A DNA stretch of 64,000 nt from Bacteroidetes bacterium HGW-Bacteroidetes-10 (GTDB lineage Bacteria; Bacteroidota; Bacteroidia; Bacteroidales; UBA932), in contig PHDT01000016.1 in NCBI GenBank assembly GCA_002842695.1, positions 1 through 64,000 of the forward strand, given 5' to 3'. Position numbers and translations under genes: made by a program. The notes below the pieces were generated by a model. It did no database searches and was not told the origin of the DNA. It saw nothing but the letters and a program-made list of their open reading frames with translations. Shown here one piece after another: positions 63,271 to 64,000 of this stretch. Numbering within the stretch: position 1 is the first letter of the stretch; each line of letters starts with the position of its first letter.

Positions 63271-63320
63271 GCATATAATTTTATATATTTGCATATAATT
63301 ATATTCAAAAGCATATAATG
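63271..63320 (+). promoter_or_regulatory. Three GCATATAAT repeats at 20-bp intervals before hipB
   Basis: GCATATAAT starts at 63271, 63291 and 63311, exactly 20 bp apart, the last overlapping the hipB ATG at 63318. CTTTTG and CAAAAG flank the outer copies in inverse orientation. A probable HipB operator array. Confidence 0.7.
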
Positions 63321-63527
63321 AGACGTGTATCGGAATTTGTCAAAGAGCGCAGAAAAGAGGTAAACCTTACTCAGGAGGAGTTTGCAGAGCGCGCTGGTGT
63401 AGCACTTACAGTAGTTCGCAAAATTGAGCAGGGTAAAACAAATCTGAATATGGATAAAGTTAACCTGGTACTGAAAATGTTTGGTCACGAACTTGGTCCG
63501 GTTAACAGTAAAGACTTAAGCGAATGA
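63318..63527 (+). CDS. hipB: HipB-like antitoxin (XRE HTH)
   Basis: 69 aa. XRE helix-turn-helix: VNLTQEEFAERAGVALTVVR with KIEQGKTNLNMDKVNLVL, typical of HipB. Binds DNA and represses its own operon, neutralising HipA-type kinase. ATG overlaps the last repeat of the operator array and the gene overlaps hipS by 4 bp. First gene of a three-gene split Hip operon. Confidence 0.88.
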   Translation: MRRVSEFVKERRKEVNLTQEEFAERAGVALTVVRKIEQGKTNLNMDKVNLVLKMFGHELGPVNSKDLSE

Positions 63528-63856
63528 GAGAGGCAAAGGTATATTACAAAGAGCTGTTTGCAGGCATCCTGACTGAAACAGATGATGGCGAATATCTGTT
63601 TCGCTATGATGAAAAGTATGTTGCAAATCACCCGGAAAAGTTCATCACCTTTACAATGCCGGTAACAATCAAACCATACAGAGATAACCGCCTCTTCCCA
63701 TTTTTTGAAGGGCTCATTCCGGAGGGCTGGCTGTTGGACATAGCCTCTGAAAGCTGGAAGATAAACCAAAGTGACAAGATGGGATTGTTACTGGCATGCT
63801 GCCGGAACTGCATAGGAGCAGTAAGTGTTGAACCAATATCAGCAAAAGATGAATAA
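63524..63856 (+). CDS. HipS-like protein (HipA N-subdomain 1)
   Basis: 110 aa equal to the N-terminal subdomain of HipA: YYKELFAGILTETDDGEYLF, FITFTMPVTIKPYRDNRLFP and the FFEGLIPEGWLLDIASESWK block. In HipBST systems this part is a separate protein that acts as the antitoxin. It ends 5 bp into the next frame, so it is naturally separate, not a frameshift. Overlaps hipB by 4 bp and hipT by 8 bp. Confidence 0.85.
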   Translation: MREAKVYYKELFAGILTETDDGEYLFRYDEKYVANHPEKFITFTMPVTIKPYRDNRLFPFFEGLIPEGWLLDIASESWKINQSDKMGLLLACCRNCIGAVSVEPISAKDE

Positions 63857-64000
63857 CAGATGTCTGTATTGTTATAAACCTCTTGAGGATGGCCTTGATT
63901 TCCATGAAAAATGCTCACTGGAATTCTTTGGAACATCAACTCCCCCTGTTATAGAGTATTCTCTTAACCAGATGGACGAGCTCGCGAAAAACATTGTGGA
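63849..64000 (+). CDS. HipT-like kinase (HipA C-terminal core), 3' partial
   Basis: First 50 codons before the window edge: MNNRCLYCYKPLEDG, FHEKCSLEFFGTSTPP and IEYSLNQMDELAKNIV. The CxxC with a later HxxC is characteristic of Bacteroidota HipA C-terminal proteins; the kinase core lies beyond base 64000. Expected to phosphorylate a tRNA synthetase or similar target. Third gene of the hip operon. Confidence 0.78.
   Translation, partial: MNNRCLYCYKPLEDGLDFHEKCSLEFFGTSTPPVIEYSLNQMDELAKNIV

Noticed and set aside
63271-63320. Regular 20-bp repeats as a CRISPR or iteron origin
   Set aside because: Nine-bp units overlapping the hipB start, with no rep gene; fits an autoregulatory operator.
63850-63856. 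HipS/HipT split as a frameshift of a single hipA gene
   Set aside because: The second gene has its own ATG and a characteristic Cys-rich N-terminus, and split Hip operons are a known arrangement.

Overview
The window reads as a chromosomal segment of an anaerobic or microaerophilic member of the Bacteroidota, probably Bacteroidales. The main reasons are -7 promoter boxes of the TAnnTTTG type (TATCTTTG, TACCTTTG, TATATTTG) just upstream of several starts, families largely restricted to this phylum (DUF4468-, DUF4491-, DUF6448- and DUF6769-like proteins, PorT-type barrels, the radical SAM/lipoprotein pair, mobile mystery proteins A and B), a class I hybrid cluster protein, and moderate GC. No tRNA, rRNA or CRISPR array was found.

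Layout. 0-7.8 kb: hcp (cut by the left edge), two degenerate M23-like lipoproteins, rlmF, a lone E2-type acyltransferase domain, a DEDDh exonuclease, two small unknown genes, then lipA-lipB. 7.8-11.1 kb: three DUF4468-like secreted paralogues alternating with palindromic repeats, with a frameshifted RAYT (REP-associated tyrosine transposase) among them. 11.1-17.9 kb: a His-rich protein and a CusB/CusA/TolC-type metal efflux operon. 18.0-19.2 kb: a second RAYT between two 125-bp repeats. 19.3-32.4 kb: ABC-F ATPase, GH5 mannanase-like enzyme, PorT-like barrel, PHP hydrolase, type II pantothenate kinase, a large secreted protein with a readable tail beyond its stop, DUF2461, guaC and an HD hydrolase. 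32.4-38.8 kb: a peroxide block (gpx-ohrR, then katG) around a two-gene operon encoding a MazG-like pyrophosphohydrolase and a PD-(D/E)XK/DUF2075 helicase/S24 fusion. 38.8-47.6 kb: beta-propeller-like lipoprotein, small genes, transaldolase and a second metal RND operon. 47.6-49.5 kb: a repeat junction and the mobile mystery A/B pair with three phased operators. 49.5-64 kb: pirin, the rSAM/lipoprotein pair, a nitrilase-like hydrolase, a b561-like membrane cluster with His-rich/DUF6448 proteins and a membrane AraC regulator, an esterase, a metallophosphatase, a class II Fic protein, and at the right edge a hipB-hipS-hipT-like split toxin operon.

The strongest signal not explained by the genes is a set of palindrome-bounded repeats of nearly fixed size. 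Family A is 131-134 bp (seven paired copies plus singles), family B is 125 bp (three copies), family C is 123 bp (two copies) and family D is 104 bp (one copy). A and B each lie beside their own RAYT, as expected of REPIN-RAYT systems. Family A palindromes have the form of bidirectional intrinsic terminators and several begin exactly at stop codons. The most interesting single protein is the 790-residue fusion: its C-terminal third carries a UmuD-like Cys-Gly cleavage site 36 residues before the S24 serine, suggesting damage-triggered self-cleavage of a nuclease-helicase.
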